NCBI GenBank assembly: GCA_003241965.1
Contig: QBMB01000022.1
Coordinates: 1-51,139, forward strand
DNA from: Burkholderiales bacterium
GTDB taxonomy: Bacteria; Pseudomonadota; Gammaproteobacteria; Burkholderiales; Burkholderiaceae_C
DNA length: 51,139 bases
Direction: 5' to 3'
Shown here: positions 25,532 to 34,643 of the stretch, one piece after another
Numbering within the stretch: the stretch's first letter is position 1
How the letters are laid out: every line of letters begins with the position of its first letter
Notes under the pieces: generated by a model
What the model was told of the DNA's origin: nothing
The model's input: only the letters and a program-made list of their open reading frames with translations
Databases searched by the model: none
Made by a program: the position numbers and the translations under genes

Positions 25532-26484
25532 GGCCGAAGCCCCGCCACAGCCCGCCGCAAGCCTTCGTCCATGGAAATGGGGGGTGACCAGTTCAGCGTG
25601 TCACGGGTGTGGCTGATGTCCACCTGCAGATTGCCGAGCAGGCGCTGCGCCATATCGCCCTTGCCCAGCAGGTTGGCGCCGAGTTGCAGCAGCGAAGGCG
25701 GCACCGGGAACAGTCGCGCTGGATTGTCCATGGCCTGACCGAGGCGGCGCAACAAGTCGGCCGTGGACAGGTCTTCGCCGTCGCTCACCAAAAAGGTCTG
25801 GTTGGCCGCAGCAGGATGGTCGATGCAGGTGATAAGCAGGTCGACCAGGTTGTCCAGCGCAACGAAGCTGCGGCGGTTGTGGGTAACGCTGGCCAGGGGC
25901 AGGGGGAGGCCGCGCTGCACGGCGCGCATGAGCGCTGCGAAGTTGGCTTTCACTCCCGGGCCGTATACCAAGGGTGGGCGGACGATGACGACTTCCATGC
26001 CGGTCTCCGCTGCAATCTGGCGCAGGCCTTGTTCGGCTTCCATCTTAGAGATGCCATAGGGATCTTGGGGGGCGGGTGCGTCGTTGGCGGTCAAAGGGTG
26101 GTTCTCGGCTGTGGACTCGCCATTGACCTTGATGGAGCTGACGAAGATAAAGCGACGCACGCCGGCAGTGGCCGCTTGTCGTGCCAGATTCAAAGTACCT
26201 CCCGTGTTGACTTTGCGAAACTCGATCAATGGATCAACGGACGCATCCTTCACGACGTGCACACGCGCAGCAAGATGCACAGCAACATTGCATCCGGTCA
26301 GTGCACCTTTCCAATCGATGCTGCTGTCAATCCGACTGATCATCAAGTTCTCAATCGCTGCAGGGAAAAGACCCGGCGCGCGAGTGATGCCGACAATACC
26401 CACGCCGCATGTTGCGCCTCTAGCACATAGAGCGAAACCAACGAAGCCATTTGCACCGGTAACCAAAACCCGCGGATGTTTCAT
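25528..26484 (-). CDS. NAD-dependent epimerase/reductase, probable UDP-4-keto-6-deoxy-GlcNAc 4-reductase
   Basis: 318 residues. The ATG at 26484 overlaps the upstream stop (ATGA), so the open extension to 26520 is not used. VLVTGANGFVGFAL is the nucleotide-binding motif, and DPYGISKMEAEQGL gives the Tyr-x-x-x-Lys catalytic pair. It belongs to the extended SDR group that includes WbpV, WreQ and Gne-type enzymes. Genes of this kind, placed next to a WbpM-like dehydratase and an initiating transferase, usually reduce the 4-keto intermediate to UDP-QuiNAc or UDP-FucNAc. The stereochemistry cannot be decided here. Its stop overlaps the transferase start by 4 nt. Confidence 0.85.
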   Translation of the reverse strand: MKHPRVLVTGANGFVGFALCARGATCGVGIVGITRAPGLFPAAIENLMISRIDSSIDWKGALTGCNVAVHLAARVHVVKDASVDPLIEFRKVNTGGTLNLARQAATAGVRRFIFVSSIKVNGESTAENHPLTANDAPAPQDPYGISKMEAEQGLRQIAAETGMEVVIVRPPLVYGPGVKANFAALMRAVQRGLPLPLASVTHNRRSFVALDNLVDLLITCIDHPAAANQTFLVSDGEDLSTADLLRRLGQAMDNPARLFPVPPSLLQLGANLLGKGDMAQRLLGNLQVDISHTRDTLNWSPPISMDEGLRRAVAGLRP

Positions 26485-27392
26485 TGACCGGGTCTTCTCG
26501 TCATAGACAACGCCAGGCACGACAAAGCGAATACAAGCTTGTCACGTGTTCTCCGTCGACATTGTCGGGCATGCATGGCCAGCCACAACAAACCCAATCT
26601 GTCACCTCCAGACCAATGTCTCACGAAGGGGTTATCTCGCAAACCAACCAATTCGGCTATCAAGGCAGATTGCCGCAAACCCCATCCATTTAATACTTTA
26701 CGCATCCGATGGAGAAATGCAGCGGGACCAGAGTTGACACCCACCTGGTTGCTTGCATGCTGCCGGTATAACATTCCATTGGAACTATCGATCACCCAAC
26801 GATAGCCATTTGCGCGAGCAAACGCATACAGAAACCAATCGTGCAAACCAACGTTCTGCACATCGAGCCAGCGTTCCCTAACCAACTTTTGAATAGCGCA
26901 GGCAAGTTCTCTGCGAATCACATAGGTGCATCCGGGTCCAGCTGCTTCAAACAGAAAATCCCATCTGGTTTGAGTCTGAGATTTCCAAATTAACTTTTTA
27001 CGCCCGTCCGGCCAAAAGGCAATCACATTACTTGAGTAGGCATCGACCCCAAGGGTCGATATCACTTCATGCGCACGTGCAAGTTTGCCGGGCATCCAGA
27101 TGTCATCTTGATCAGCAAAACATACATAGTCGAAATCAGAAAAATCAACTTCATGAATAATTCGAAGAAAATTTCGTGCCGCTCCACCAAACCTCTTGCC
27201 ATGTGGAAGCAGGATGATTCTGCTGTCATCCTTGGCCCTCTGATCAAACCATTCCTCAGTACCATCAGTGGATTGGTCGACACTGACAAAAATTGACACC
27301 AATACCCCTGTTTGTGCAAAAACAGAATTCAACTGTTCAGCAAGCCAAGGTGTGCCGTTAAAAGCGGCCATACAAACGGCTATCTTGGGCAT
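26481..27392 (-). CDS. Family 2 glycosyltransferase
   Basis: 303 residues from MPKIAVCMAAFNG, the usual beginning of this fold; a GTG at 27434 in the same frame would add 14 unlikely residues. The GT-A core has SVDQSTDGT and the metal-binding FADQDDIW (rhamnosyltransferase-like DQDD), with a second conserved region around GLHDWFLYAFA. It adds one sugar of the O-unit on the cytoplasmic face. L-rhamnose as donor sugar is a guess from family resemblance. It is AT-richer than the genes at the cluster ends. Its stop overlaps the reductase start by 4 nt. Confidence 0.85.
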   Translation of the reverse strand: MPKIAVCMAAFNGTPWLAEQLNSVFAQTGVLVSIFVSVDQSTDGTEEWFDQRAKDDSRIILLPHGKRFGGAARNFLRIIHEVDFSDFDYVCFADQDDIWMPGKLARAHEVISTLGVDAYSSNVIAFWPDGRKKLIWKSQTQTRWDFLFEAAGPGCTYVIRRELACAIQKLVRERWLDVQNVGLHDWFLYAFARANGYRWVIDSSNGMLYRQHASNQVGVNSGPAAFLHRMRKVLNGWGLRQSALIAELVGLRDNPFVRHWSGGDRLGLLWLAMHARQCRRRTRDKLVFALSCLALSMTRRPGQ

Positions 27393-27442
27393 CGATGAAG
27401 TATTCAACTCTTCTAATTTATGGTTAAATGACACAATAAAAC

Positions 27443-27918
27443 TCAGGTCTTGATGCAGAAACGATAAACCAATTCGCTATAAGGCCCCATAAATTCAGCT
27501 TTTGCACTAGATCGATTGGAGGCAGAGAGCATTCTAAAAGGAGAAAGCGGAAAGCTTTGTCAATGAATAGCAATATACCAATAACACATGCATTGCAAAG
27601 CTTTTGCATCGCAAAAGAAAGTCAGTCGGAGTAGCCTCTGCAGCCAAGAAAAAACATCATTGAGTAGAAGCAACTAATAAACGGTCGACGTGTTGAGATC
27701 CTAGCCAATACCCTGAATCATATAAATGGCTACAATGGACAGAAAGATTGTCGCATTTCCTAAAAACTACAATAACATCCAACAAAAAGTCAGTCAAATA
27801 GTTGTACATTCAAAGACGAGGTCGGTGCTTGCGACATTCTCAAGAAGAAACTAAATTAATGAATTGGTCAAAATATTGCCTATCAGCGATGATGGCAACC
27901 AAGTCACAGGGTAGGAAA
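27443..27918 (-). pseudogene. Decayed unidentified gene in the O-antigen core
   Basis: The gap between the WbsX-like gene and the next glycosyltransferase is not empty. Four successive minus-strand stretches read like protein in shifting frames. They are 27840-27918 (ENFLPCDLVAIIADRQYFDQ...), 27794-27847 (LLENVASTDLVFECTT), 27657-27800 (YLTDFLLDVIVVFRKCDNLS, then HLYDSGYWLGSQHVDRLLVA) and 27443-27664 (LNDVFSWLQRLLRL..., one internal TGA at 27560-27562, then SASNRSSAKAEFMGPYSELV and the stop). Three frame changes and one in-frame stop separate about 150 codons. The opening weakly recalls a GT-A glycosyltransferase start, but I do not recognise the family. Loss of a glycosyltransferase or modifying enzyme would alter the O-unit. 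Confidence 0.5.
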
Positions 27919-29031
27919 TTTTCCTAAGGCCTGAAAAAAATCAGCGCGCAGAGAATGTTCCAACAGGCCTGGTTCAAGCGCAGCACCTTCACTCCACTCA
28001 TTCCAAGAATTGATCAACAGTGGTAGTCCATCGTCCGATCTAAGTTTATCCAGCACGCTGAGCGAGGCCGGCGCAACACTAGCATGGTCAACCCGTGTGC
28101 CGCGATCACCATATCTTGGTGAATTGTCCCAGCGAAGGAAAGCGGAGCGCATTAAAGGCAGTTTACCTGCTATAGAGCGCAGCGCACTTTCCATTTGTCC
28201 ATTTTCTAACGCCATGAGATAGTCAGCATAGGAAAAGCTACGCCTCCCCTCAAATCCACGCAAACGATCACGCTGCCCGCCAATCCATTCAAAAAGCTTT
28301 GGCATGCGAACTTTTAATCGTGCGGCAGTTTCAGTCAATACCGACGAGCTTTTGCTATTAAAAAAGAAGCGGGGTTGGAATTCACAAACAAAATCGTATG
28401 CATTCAATTGAGTTGAGGGCTGAGGATAGCCAACGCATACGCCAATTAATGGATCATAGCCAGACTTCTTAAAGAACTCACGATACATAGCAAGCACTCG
28501 CGGTAACGCGAGACTGACTTGCGAATCATATATCATGAACAGTGGGCGTCCATCTACTGTATGGTATTGATCGAGCTTAAAAAATTGTAGCAGGTGACTG
28601 ACATGAGCCTCGATAAGTTCGGCATCTGCTTTATGCTTCTGCTCAATCAGGATTTCGCCTGGCAGACCAATCCAGCGCTTGGACCAACTCTCATTTGCCC
28701 AGCAAAGGAAAAAAGGTGGTGCATTGTTTGGATGTGCAAGAAGTTGCTTCTCAAAGCCCGATAGGGCGAAAACCCCATCAAAATGATAGTGGTACACCAT
28801 CAATCCTGCTTTCGGTAGGGGCGAACTCTCGAGTTGCGCTTTCAGAGTGTTCAAATATTCACTATTACTAGGATCATAGTATCCAAGCTGCGGAGTGAAT
28901 GAATCACGTTGCGGTTCTGGCAGCGCGCGAATCAGATCCCAATCGGTAAAACCCTTTCCCCAAGCCCGATCATTGATCGGATCTGGATTGAACTGAGGGA
29001 AATAAGAAAAAAAATGCTGAACAAAAGCCAT
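27904..29031 (-). CDS. WbsX-like protein with a GH99-like domain
   Basis: 375 residues. The sequence begins FFSYFPQFNPDPINDRAWGK, has MVYHYHFDG and WANESWSKRW in the middle and ends with LLINSWNEWSEGAALEP, all landmarks of the WbsX/glycosyltransferase-WbsX family, which is related in fold to GH99 endo-mannosidases. Members occur almost only in O-antigen and capsule clusters; their reaction is not settled, and both a transferase and a processing role have been suggested. No signal peptide is visible, which fits a cytoplasmic enzyme. It is 48 nt from the glycosyltransferase gene upstream and is followed by a decayed gene. Confidence 0.88.
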   Translation of the reverse strand: MAFVQHFFSYFPQFNPDPINDRAWGKGFTDWDLIRALPEPQRDSFTPQLGYYDPSNSEYLNTLKAQLESSPLPKAGLMVYHYHFDGVFALSGFEKQLLAHPNNAPPFFLCWANESWSKRWIGLPGEILIEQKHKADAELIEAHVSHLLQFFKLDQYHTVDGRPLFMIYDSQVSLALPRVLAMYREFFKKSGYDPLIGVCVGYPQPSTQLNAYDFVCEFQPRFFFNSKSSSVLTETAARLKVRMPKLFEWIGGQRDRLRGFEGRRSFSYADYLMALENGQMESALRSIAGKLPLMRSAFLRWDNSPRYGDRGTRVDHASVAPASLSVLDKLRSDDGLPLLINSWNEWSEGAALEPGLLEHSLRADFFQALGKFPTL

Positions 29032-29079
29032 GATAGTCTGAAGGGAAATAGTGTTTCGCGAAACTAGCTTTGTCGAGTG

Positions 29080-29778
29080 TTACCTATTACGCTGGAAGAT
29101 GTATCTGCGGAGGACAACCAGCAAATAATCTACATAGCCGATATTTTCACGCACAAGTCGAGGAAACGCTGCACGAAAATTACGATCAACCACAGTTGAT
29201 GAAAATCCTTCGGACGAATACCACGCAACACATTGATTTATTCTGACTTTATTCACTGCTGAATCTGCACAAAAAACGATGTTTGCGTAGTGATCAGCTT
29301 GAACAGTGAATTGAGCCGGGTAGGTTTCAACTATAAAATTGAACTTCTTTCGGTTATAGAACAAACCTTGATGACACCAATTCCTCCATGCCAACACATG
29401 CTTTGAAGAGAAGTTTCTAAAGATGGACCCGTGCCCATAAAAAACATTAGCAATAACAATATCAGCCTTGACTGCGAGGCCTTGCATTAAAGCGTCAGAC
29501 GCAGCTGGAAGCAGAATATCGTCTTGCCCGATAAAATAAACAAATTCCCCAACAGCTTGCGAAAGGCCCTGATTCATCGCATCATAGATTCCTGGCCCAT
29601 CTTCCTTGATGATTTTCAGATCGGATGCTTCGATGCTCGAAAAACTTTCAACATCTCGGACAATAGAAATGACTTCAAACGTCACCTTGTTGGACAATGC
29701 AGTTCTTATTGAATAAATACATCGCCGGTATTCATCATTCAAGTAGAGAGCAGGCAATATGAGGGATACTGTTATCAT
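29080..29778 (-). CDS. Family 2 glycosyltransferase (WcaE-like)
   Basis: 232 residues, short for a GT2 enzyme but complete. VSLILPALYLNDEYRRCIYS begins the GT-A fold; GPGIYDAMNQGLSQAVGEFV and YFIGQDDILLP are characteristic of the WcaE/WfgS-type subgroup, with QDD as the metal-binding site. CHQGLFYNRKKF is the conserved acceptor-side segment. It probably adds one residue of the O-unit; donor and linkage are unknown. There is 120 nt without features before it. The base composition is AT-rich like that of its neighbours. Confidence 0.85.
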   Translation of the reverse strand: MITVSLILPALYLNDEYRRCIYSIRTALSNKVTFEVISIVRDVESFSSIEASDLKIIKEDGPGIYDAMNQGLSQAVGEFVYFIGQDDILLPAASDALMQGLAVKADIVIANVFYGHGSIFRNFSSKHVLAWRNWCHQGLFYNRKKFNFIVETYPAQFTVQADHYANIVFCADSAVNKVRINQCVAWYSSEGFSSTVVDRNFRAAFPRLVRENIGYVDYLLVVLRRYIFQRNR

Positions 29779-29898
29779 CTATTTGCTATTCATTGTATGG
29801 GTTTACATTCAGAGACAATCAACATTGAATTGAAACGATTGTAACTCATGAAGTATTTGTTCGGTATAAAAGACGAATGAAGAGTCTTCCCTGTCCGT

Positions 29899-31161
29899 TC
29901 AAACGCTGACACTGCGGCGCTTAAGGCATTCGTTATATACGATGCTTAAAAAAACCATTCCGGTAGACGACATGAGAAAGTAGTTCGACATGCTGATCAC
30001 AAGATAGGCCCCGTAAGCGACCCAAAGCCAACGAAGTTGATTAGGTCTTTTGTACGAGATCAATATTAAAGGAGCGATCCAGAAGCCAAGGTAGGCAAGT
30101 GCTATGAATAAACCAAAATTTCTAAGCAACTCAAGCAATGTAACTTCGGTGATTAAAAGTTCCACACCAAGTGATTCGAAATAATGTGATGCCCCAATTC
30201 CTTGCCCAAAAAGCATTGTGATCGGATCTGAGAATATTTTGATGTAGTCATCCCAGTAGCCGAGCTTTACTGAATTTGAGAATTCATTTGGGTCTAGCAT
30301 GGAAATGATAATATCAAAATTGGCTAAAATAACACCGAAAGTAGTGCCCAGTACCAACATTGCGAAGATCTTGGTGAATTGTGTGGACCTATTCAAGCTA
30401 CGAATGAAAAAGTATGTGGGAATCAGAACTGCAAACAACATATTTGCCCGAGTCCCAGAGATGAACATTGCAAGGGATGAAATTCCCAAAAGAATGAATG
30501 TCAAAGACTTGTTATCAGAGTGCCATTCAAAGTATTTTTGTGAGAAATATGCTACAGGAATCGCCAGGAAAGGTGCAGTCTTGAAAAATATTTGCGTGAA
30601 TTGAAATCCGCCATAGTCTTTGGGATTGATCCAAAGAAATCCAAAGGCATATCCAAATAGGGTCACGGGCTCAACAAACTCGAGATGCAGATTCAAGAAG
30701 AGGTAAAGTCCAACAGTCACGAAGGCTAGAACTGTTGTCGCTTTGACAAAAAGGTGTAAGGCCTTAACGTCAATTGAGTTTATGAGAATTAGAAGGGACA
30801 GGCTCAAATAACCCTGAATGACGACGAATCCTTGATACTCAATTGAGCTACTACCTTGCAAAAAGAAAGAAAGAACAGATAGAAGAGGGAGCAGTGCCCC
30901 GAACGCGATAGCAACAGAAGTAGCTATCAAAGATATTTCACGAGGTCTCTTTGAATTAGTGCATAGAAGAATCCACCAAAAGATCAAGACCAAAAAAATT
31001 GGTTTTTTCAAGCCAGTCAGACTGTCCGATGGATCAAAAATAACAACAAAAAACAAACTCATCAGTATCCAACTACTGATCAGTTCCGATATCAGGGCAT
31101 ATGGGCGCTTGCTACTGGATAGTTCCGTCGATGAGCCATCTACTGATTCCGCGCGGATCAT
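29899..31161 (-). CDS. O-antigen polymerase-like membrane protein (Wzy candidate)
   Basis: 420 residues from an ATG at 31161, one nucleotide after the upstream stop; an ATG at 31191 in frame would overlap the upstream gene by 29 nt. About ten to eleven hydrophobic segments are present, with a longer periplasmic loop (about 285-340, FSNSVKLGYWDDYIKIFSDP) late in the protein, and SGTRANMLFAVLIPTYFFIR with the Arg typical of Wzy/ligase-like proteins. Wzy proteins are recognised by topology and context rather than by sequence. It is the only polytopic protein in the cluster other than the flippase, so polymerase is the natural assignment. Confidence 0.78.
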   Translation of the reverse strand: MIRAESVDGSSTELSSSKRPYALISELISSWILMSLFFVVIFDPSDSLTGLKKPIFLVLIFWWILLCTNSKRPREISLIATSVAIAFGALLPLLSVLSFFLQGSSSIEYQGFVVIQGYLSLSLLILINSIDVKALHLFVKATTVLAFVTVGLYLFLNLHLEFVEPVTLFGYAFGFLWINPKDYGGFQFTQIFFKTAPFLAIPVAYFSQKYFEWHSDNKSLTFILLGISSLAMFISGTRANMLFAVLIPTYFFIRSLNRSTQFTKIFAMLVLGTTFGVILANFDIIISMLDPNEFSNSVKLGYWDDYIKIFSDPITMLFGQGIGASHYFESLGVELLITEVTLLELLRNFGLFIALAYLGFWIAPLILISYKRPNQLRWLWVAYGAYLVISMSNYFLMSSTGMVFLSIVYNECLKRRSVSV

Positions 31162-31162
31162 T

Positions 31163-31894
31163 TCAAGCACGTTTTTTAACGAAGACACCATCGGCTTGTA
31201 ATAGATGACCCGTTCGAGGATCTGAAAAACCAGGATTGATCTCAGCGAGCGAGTAGCCCTTGGACATCATGAATTGAATAAGATCCAAATAGCCAGCTTG
31301 TCCGTCGTACAATTGAGCTAAGGACAGCTCTAACTGAACGGCTACAGCAGTCGATAATACGTTTGAAGCGCCGGCAAGCACTTCCGCCTCAAAACCTTGG
31401 GTATCAATTTTGAGAAGCGTATGACAAGGTGACAATATATATTGCATTACCACATCGTCCAATGTGTTCATTGGTACAGTTTCTGTTTCCGTGTATCGCG
31501 AAGTAGGTGATGCTTCTCGATGTAGATCCGACATTGGCAGAATTGAGCTGCTTTCCAAGTTCTCCGCTACATTGATTACCACATCACCTGTAACTCTACC
31601 TATTGCCATTCTTGGTGCCACGACCCAATTTGGATCACTTGCAGCCAATGCTGCTAGCGCTTGGTGCGCGCTGCTCAGTGGTTCGAAAGAGAAGATTCTT
31701 CCTGAATAGTTTGCATCGCGCAAAGATCGTCCAAACTGCCCTTCATTCGCTCCGACGTCAATTACGGTATCTATTTGATAGTACTCAAAGAGACGTCTCA
31801 TCCGACCTGAGTGTGAGTGAAGTGGTGGATATCTGACAATGTCGAATCCTGTGCTGCGAATCACTTGTCTAAGTATTCTTTTCATTAAGGTCAC
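31163..31894 (-). CDS. FkbM-family SAM-dependent methyltransferase
   Basis: 243 residues. VIDVGANEGQFGRSLRDANY is motif I for S-adenosylmethionine binding. IFSFEPLSSAHQAL, then LLKIDTQGFEAEVLAGA, is the FkbM signature. Enzymes of this family O-methylate sugars and macrolides, so it probably methylates a hydroxyl of the O-unit or of its terminal residue. Start and upstream stop overlap by 4 nt (31891-31894). Together with the CmcI-like gene it gives the cluster two candidate decorating enzymes besides the C-methyltransferase that acts on a nucleotide sugar. Confidence 0.88.
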   Translation of the reverse strand: MTLMKRILRQVIRSTGFDIVRYPPLHSHSGRMRRLFEYYQIDTVIDVGANEGQFGRSLRDANYSGRIFSFEPLSSAHQALAALAASDPNWVVAPRMAIGRVTGDVVINVAENLESSSILPMSDLHREASPTSRYTETETVPMNTLDDVVMQYILSPCHTLLKIDTQGFEAEVLAGASNVLSTAVAVQLELSLAQLYDGQAGYLDLIQFMMSKGYSLAEINPGFSDPRTGHLLQADGVFVKKRA

Positions 31895-33138
31895 CTGCTT
31901 CTTTTCTTCATTTCGCGTGCAAGTAGTCTAACTGCATTCATCACAGCTGCAAGGTTGGATAGCTCCTTGTTCTTCTGCAATCCTAAGACTGAATTTGCAA
32001 GGATGCTAGCAGAAAAACAATCATTAACATCAAACTCTGTACAGTCAATTAAAAATCTTTTGTTGAATATATCCATTCCATATACTCTTGATGCAGAAGA
32101 GAATGGATTGTGAGTTGCACTTGCCAGAGCTAGCTTGGTATCGGCCTTTATAGATATGCTTGCGGACATTTTTTGCAAAGCCTTAATAACATCGTTAAAT
32201 ACGTTATCCTCTGCTCTCTTGAGTTGCAATACCGCTGCTCGAATGGTCGCATCAAAGTCGACGGGATGTTTTCTCAGAATTGGTAGCTTCGTATGTGCTT
32301 GAAGCAATGACTCCGTAATAAGGATTGGTATTGATGGGCAATAGGTTAATGCAGGATGAAATGGTAGATTTTCCTCAGCTAAGAAGAGTTGCTCTGCATT
32401 GCTCCCTTCCTTTTTCGAAAAACTCGATGTTCCATTGCTATGTCCCGAAGCGCCATTTAAGGTGTACGGACGAGAGAAATATATGTACTGTTCTATAACA
32501 GCGCATGAAGCAATGCCAAAATAGACATCGGGAATCATCGAATGAAAGATGGTTCCCCCGGAAGCATCTCGAAGTTTTCTAACTGCTGAAGTTTTCACCA
32601 AACCCTTATAAATGAATGGGAGTTCACTATATGGCCGTTTGAAGCGAATCACTTCAGAAAGTATTTCATCCGTGTACCTTACCTCGATACCTTTGGTAAA
32701 AGGTATAACAATGGTGTTTCGCAGTGCGCTGTTGGGGCAGCTTGGCCAACCATAGTCTACTGATGGCCAAGTGAAAGCGTCAATTGTCTCATTTTCTGCC
32801 GCATAATTCATTAGATTCGCAACAGCACCAGGCAGTACACCGTCGTCATCTCCCAAGAACATGACATACTCGCTGTCGACATGACTGAGTGCGAACTCCC
32901 AGTTTCCTGACATACTTAATCGACGACCACTATTCACATAGGAGACGCGTTTGTCCATGAATGAACTGACCACAGCAGCAGTATTATCTTTGCTGAAATT
33001 ATCTGCAATCAGAATACGTAAATTATCGTAGTTCTGCTCCACGCAGGTTCTTATCGCGTATAGAAGAGTGTCGCTTCTCTCGCGAGTTGGAATGACAATT
33101 GTTAGGGAATTTGAATTTCGCGCTGTATTAATTTTCAT
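31891..33138 (-). CDS. Family 2 glycosyltransferase
   Basis: 415 residues. TIVIPTRERSDTLLYAIRTC and NFSKDNTAAVV form the nucleotide-binding part of the GT-A fold, and VMFLGDDDGVLPGAV contains the DXD metal site. The remaining 250 residues are mainly helical and less conserved. It is longer than the other two GT2 enzymes of the cluster. The start overlaps the flippase stop by 4 nt, and its stop overlaps the FkbM start by 4 nt, so three genes are coupled. Donor and acceptor are unknown. Confidence 0.85.
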   Translation of the reverse strand: MKINTARNSNSLTIVIPTRERSDTLLYAIRTCVEQNYDNLRILIADNFSKDNTAAVVSSFMDKRVSYVNSGRRLSMSGNWEFALSHVDSEYVMFLGDDDGVLPGAVANLMNYAAENETIDAFTWPSVDYGWPSCPNSALRNTIVIPFTKGIEVRYTDEILSEVIRFKRPYSELPFIYKGLVKTSAVRKLRDASGGTIFHSMIPDVYFGIASCAVIEQYIYFSRPYTLNGASGHSNGTSSFSKKEGSNAEQLFLAEENLPFHPALTYCPSIPILITESLLQAHTKLPILRKHPVDFDATIRAAVLQLKRAEDNVFNDVIKALQKMSASISIKADTKLALASATHNPFSSASRVYGMDIFNKRFLIDCTEFDVNDCFSASILANSVLGLQKNKELSNLAAVMNAVRLLAREMKKRSR

Positions 33139-34637
33139 GCAAAATAGTGTCTAATTTTATTTGCAATAGGATCTCTGACCTTTGAGGCGGCAAGCACACC
33201 TCCTCCAAGAGCCATCAGTGTTGCAATGGCTAGGACGACAGTTTGAGAGAGTATTGTTTGGGGGTTGGGCCAAATCAATTTTACGCCAAAGATAGTAATA
33301 AACGCGCCAATTATTGGCGCTAGTACATCTCCCGTGTACCAACGCCATTTCTCTGTGGTGAGAATTCGTTTGTACATAAAATGAACTCCGACGAGAACGT
33401 ACGCTGCATTCAGGCCAACCCACGTCCAAGCGGCTCCTTCAGCACCATATCGAGGTGTAGCCCAAAGTATGCAGGGAATCACCACCATCACCGCAATCAC
33501 ATTGATTTTCACAGCGAGCGTCGTCCACCCGTGTGCCAGTTGTGTTTGATAGGGTATATACATCAGTGCGTTAAGCAAGTTTCCCAGGGCAAGAAGACGA
33601 ACCAACGGTGCAACGTGGTGCGAAAGCACAGTGTCCTGCGTCCAGAGATTCAGGAGCGTCTCCGCATAAAATATGAGTATTAGTGCGGCACTCCCAGCGA
33701 CAATGCTGATAAGTTGTGCTCCTTGGTGGTATGTGTGAATTAACATCCTATGGTCATTCTCTGCGTGCAACTGGCTCAACCGCGGAAACCACGCCTGAGT
33801 GACAGGAGACACCAACAAGTAGAGCCCTCCCGCTACGACTGCGGCCAGTGTGTAGTGGCCGTAATCCAAAAGACTGATCAATTTAGACAAAAGAATCTTG
33901 TCAACCTGTGTGAGAAGTAGCGCAAGGAAAGTAATGCCCATCATCCCACCTGCAAAGCGCCACACACCGCGTAGAGAGGCCAAGGAAAAATGTCCGATAC
34001 GGCTACTCGGCTGTAAGCAAGAATAGGTGGTGATGAAGAGAATCACCAGTGTTACGATCGAGACAGCGCCTTGCCAAAGAAAGAAGGCTTGGATTGTCGG
34101 TGCAACCCAAACGAGAATTGCCAAGGCACCCACCCATCGTACAGTAGACATTGCACTGCTGATGATGTTGAAGAGCACCTGTCGTTGTAGACCCATAATT
34201 GCGCTGCGGTAAATACTCTCAATGAAGCGCAGCGCGGTAACCATGCCCATGACCGTCAAGGCTTGCGCCACTATCTCTCGAGGCAGCATTTCAGACCTTA
34301 TCCATGAGGTAGCAAGCCATTCAGAGCCGAGTGCAATCATGCCGACTATGGTAAATGCAACGGCCACAGCGATGAACTCAATGCTGCGTAGCAGGTCTCT
34401 AATGGACTCTGCGCTGTGGCTGCCCGCTGTGTATCTAGCCATCTCTCGACCGAGAGTAGGAGTTAGGCCCATATCGAGCAAGTTTGACCATGCGGTAAGG
34501 ATGGCAAAAAGACCGATAAGTCCATAGGATTCAATGCCTAGGTACTTGATGTACAAAGGAATGAAAGCAAGCCCCATCAGTGCCGCCCAACCTTGCCCGA
34601 GATAGTTGGCTATAAGGTTGCGCTTCAACATAAACAA
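33135..34637 (-). CDS. O-unit flippase Wzx
   Basis: 500 residues with 12-14 hydrophobic segments. The beginning, LKRNLIANYLGQGWAALMGL followed by FIPLYIKYLGIESYGLIGLF and LDMGLTPTLGREMARYTAG, is the typical N-terminus of polysaccharide flippases of the MOP superfamily. Wzx moves the undecaprenyl-linked O-unit across the inner membrane to the periplasm for polymerisation. ATG codons at 34637 and 34631 are both possible starts. It begins 6 nt after the preceding gene's stop. Confidence 0.92.
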   Translation of the reverse strand: MFMLKRNLIANYLGQGWAALMGLAFIPLYIKYLGIESYGLIGLFAILTAWSNLLDMGLTPTLGREMARYTAGSHSAESIRDLLRSIEFIAVAVAFTIVGMIALGSEWLATSWIRSEMLPREIVAQALTVMGMVTALRFIESIYRSAIMGLQRQVLFNIISSAMSTVRWVGALAILVWVAPTIQAFFLWQGAVSIVTLVILFITTYSCLQPSSRIGHFSLASLRGVWRFAGGMMGITFLALLLTQVDKILLSKLISLLDYGHYTLAAVVAGGLYLLVSPVTQAWFPRLSQLHAENDHRMLIHTYHQGAQLISIVAGSAALILIFYAETLLNLWTQDTVLSHHVAPLVRLLALGNLLNALMYIPYQTQLAHGWTTLAVKINVIAVMVVIPCILWATPRYGAEGAAWTWVGLNAAYVLVGVHFMYKRILTTEKWRWYTGDVLAPIIGAFITIFGVKLIWPNPQTILSQTVVLAIATLMALGGGVLAASKVRDPIANKIRHYFA

Positions 34638-34643
34638 CGATAC

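Noticed and set aside
27424..27609. 61-codon minus-strand open frame in the gap of the O-antigen core
   Set aside because: The other frames of the same strand carry longer, more protein-like stretches ending at 27443; this frame fits no neighbour and has no ribosome-binding site.
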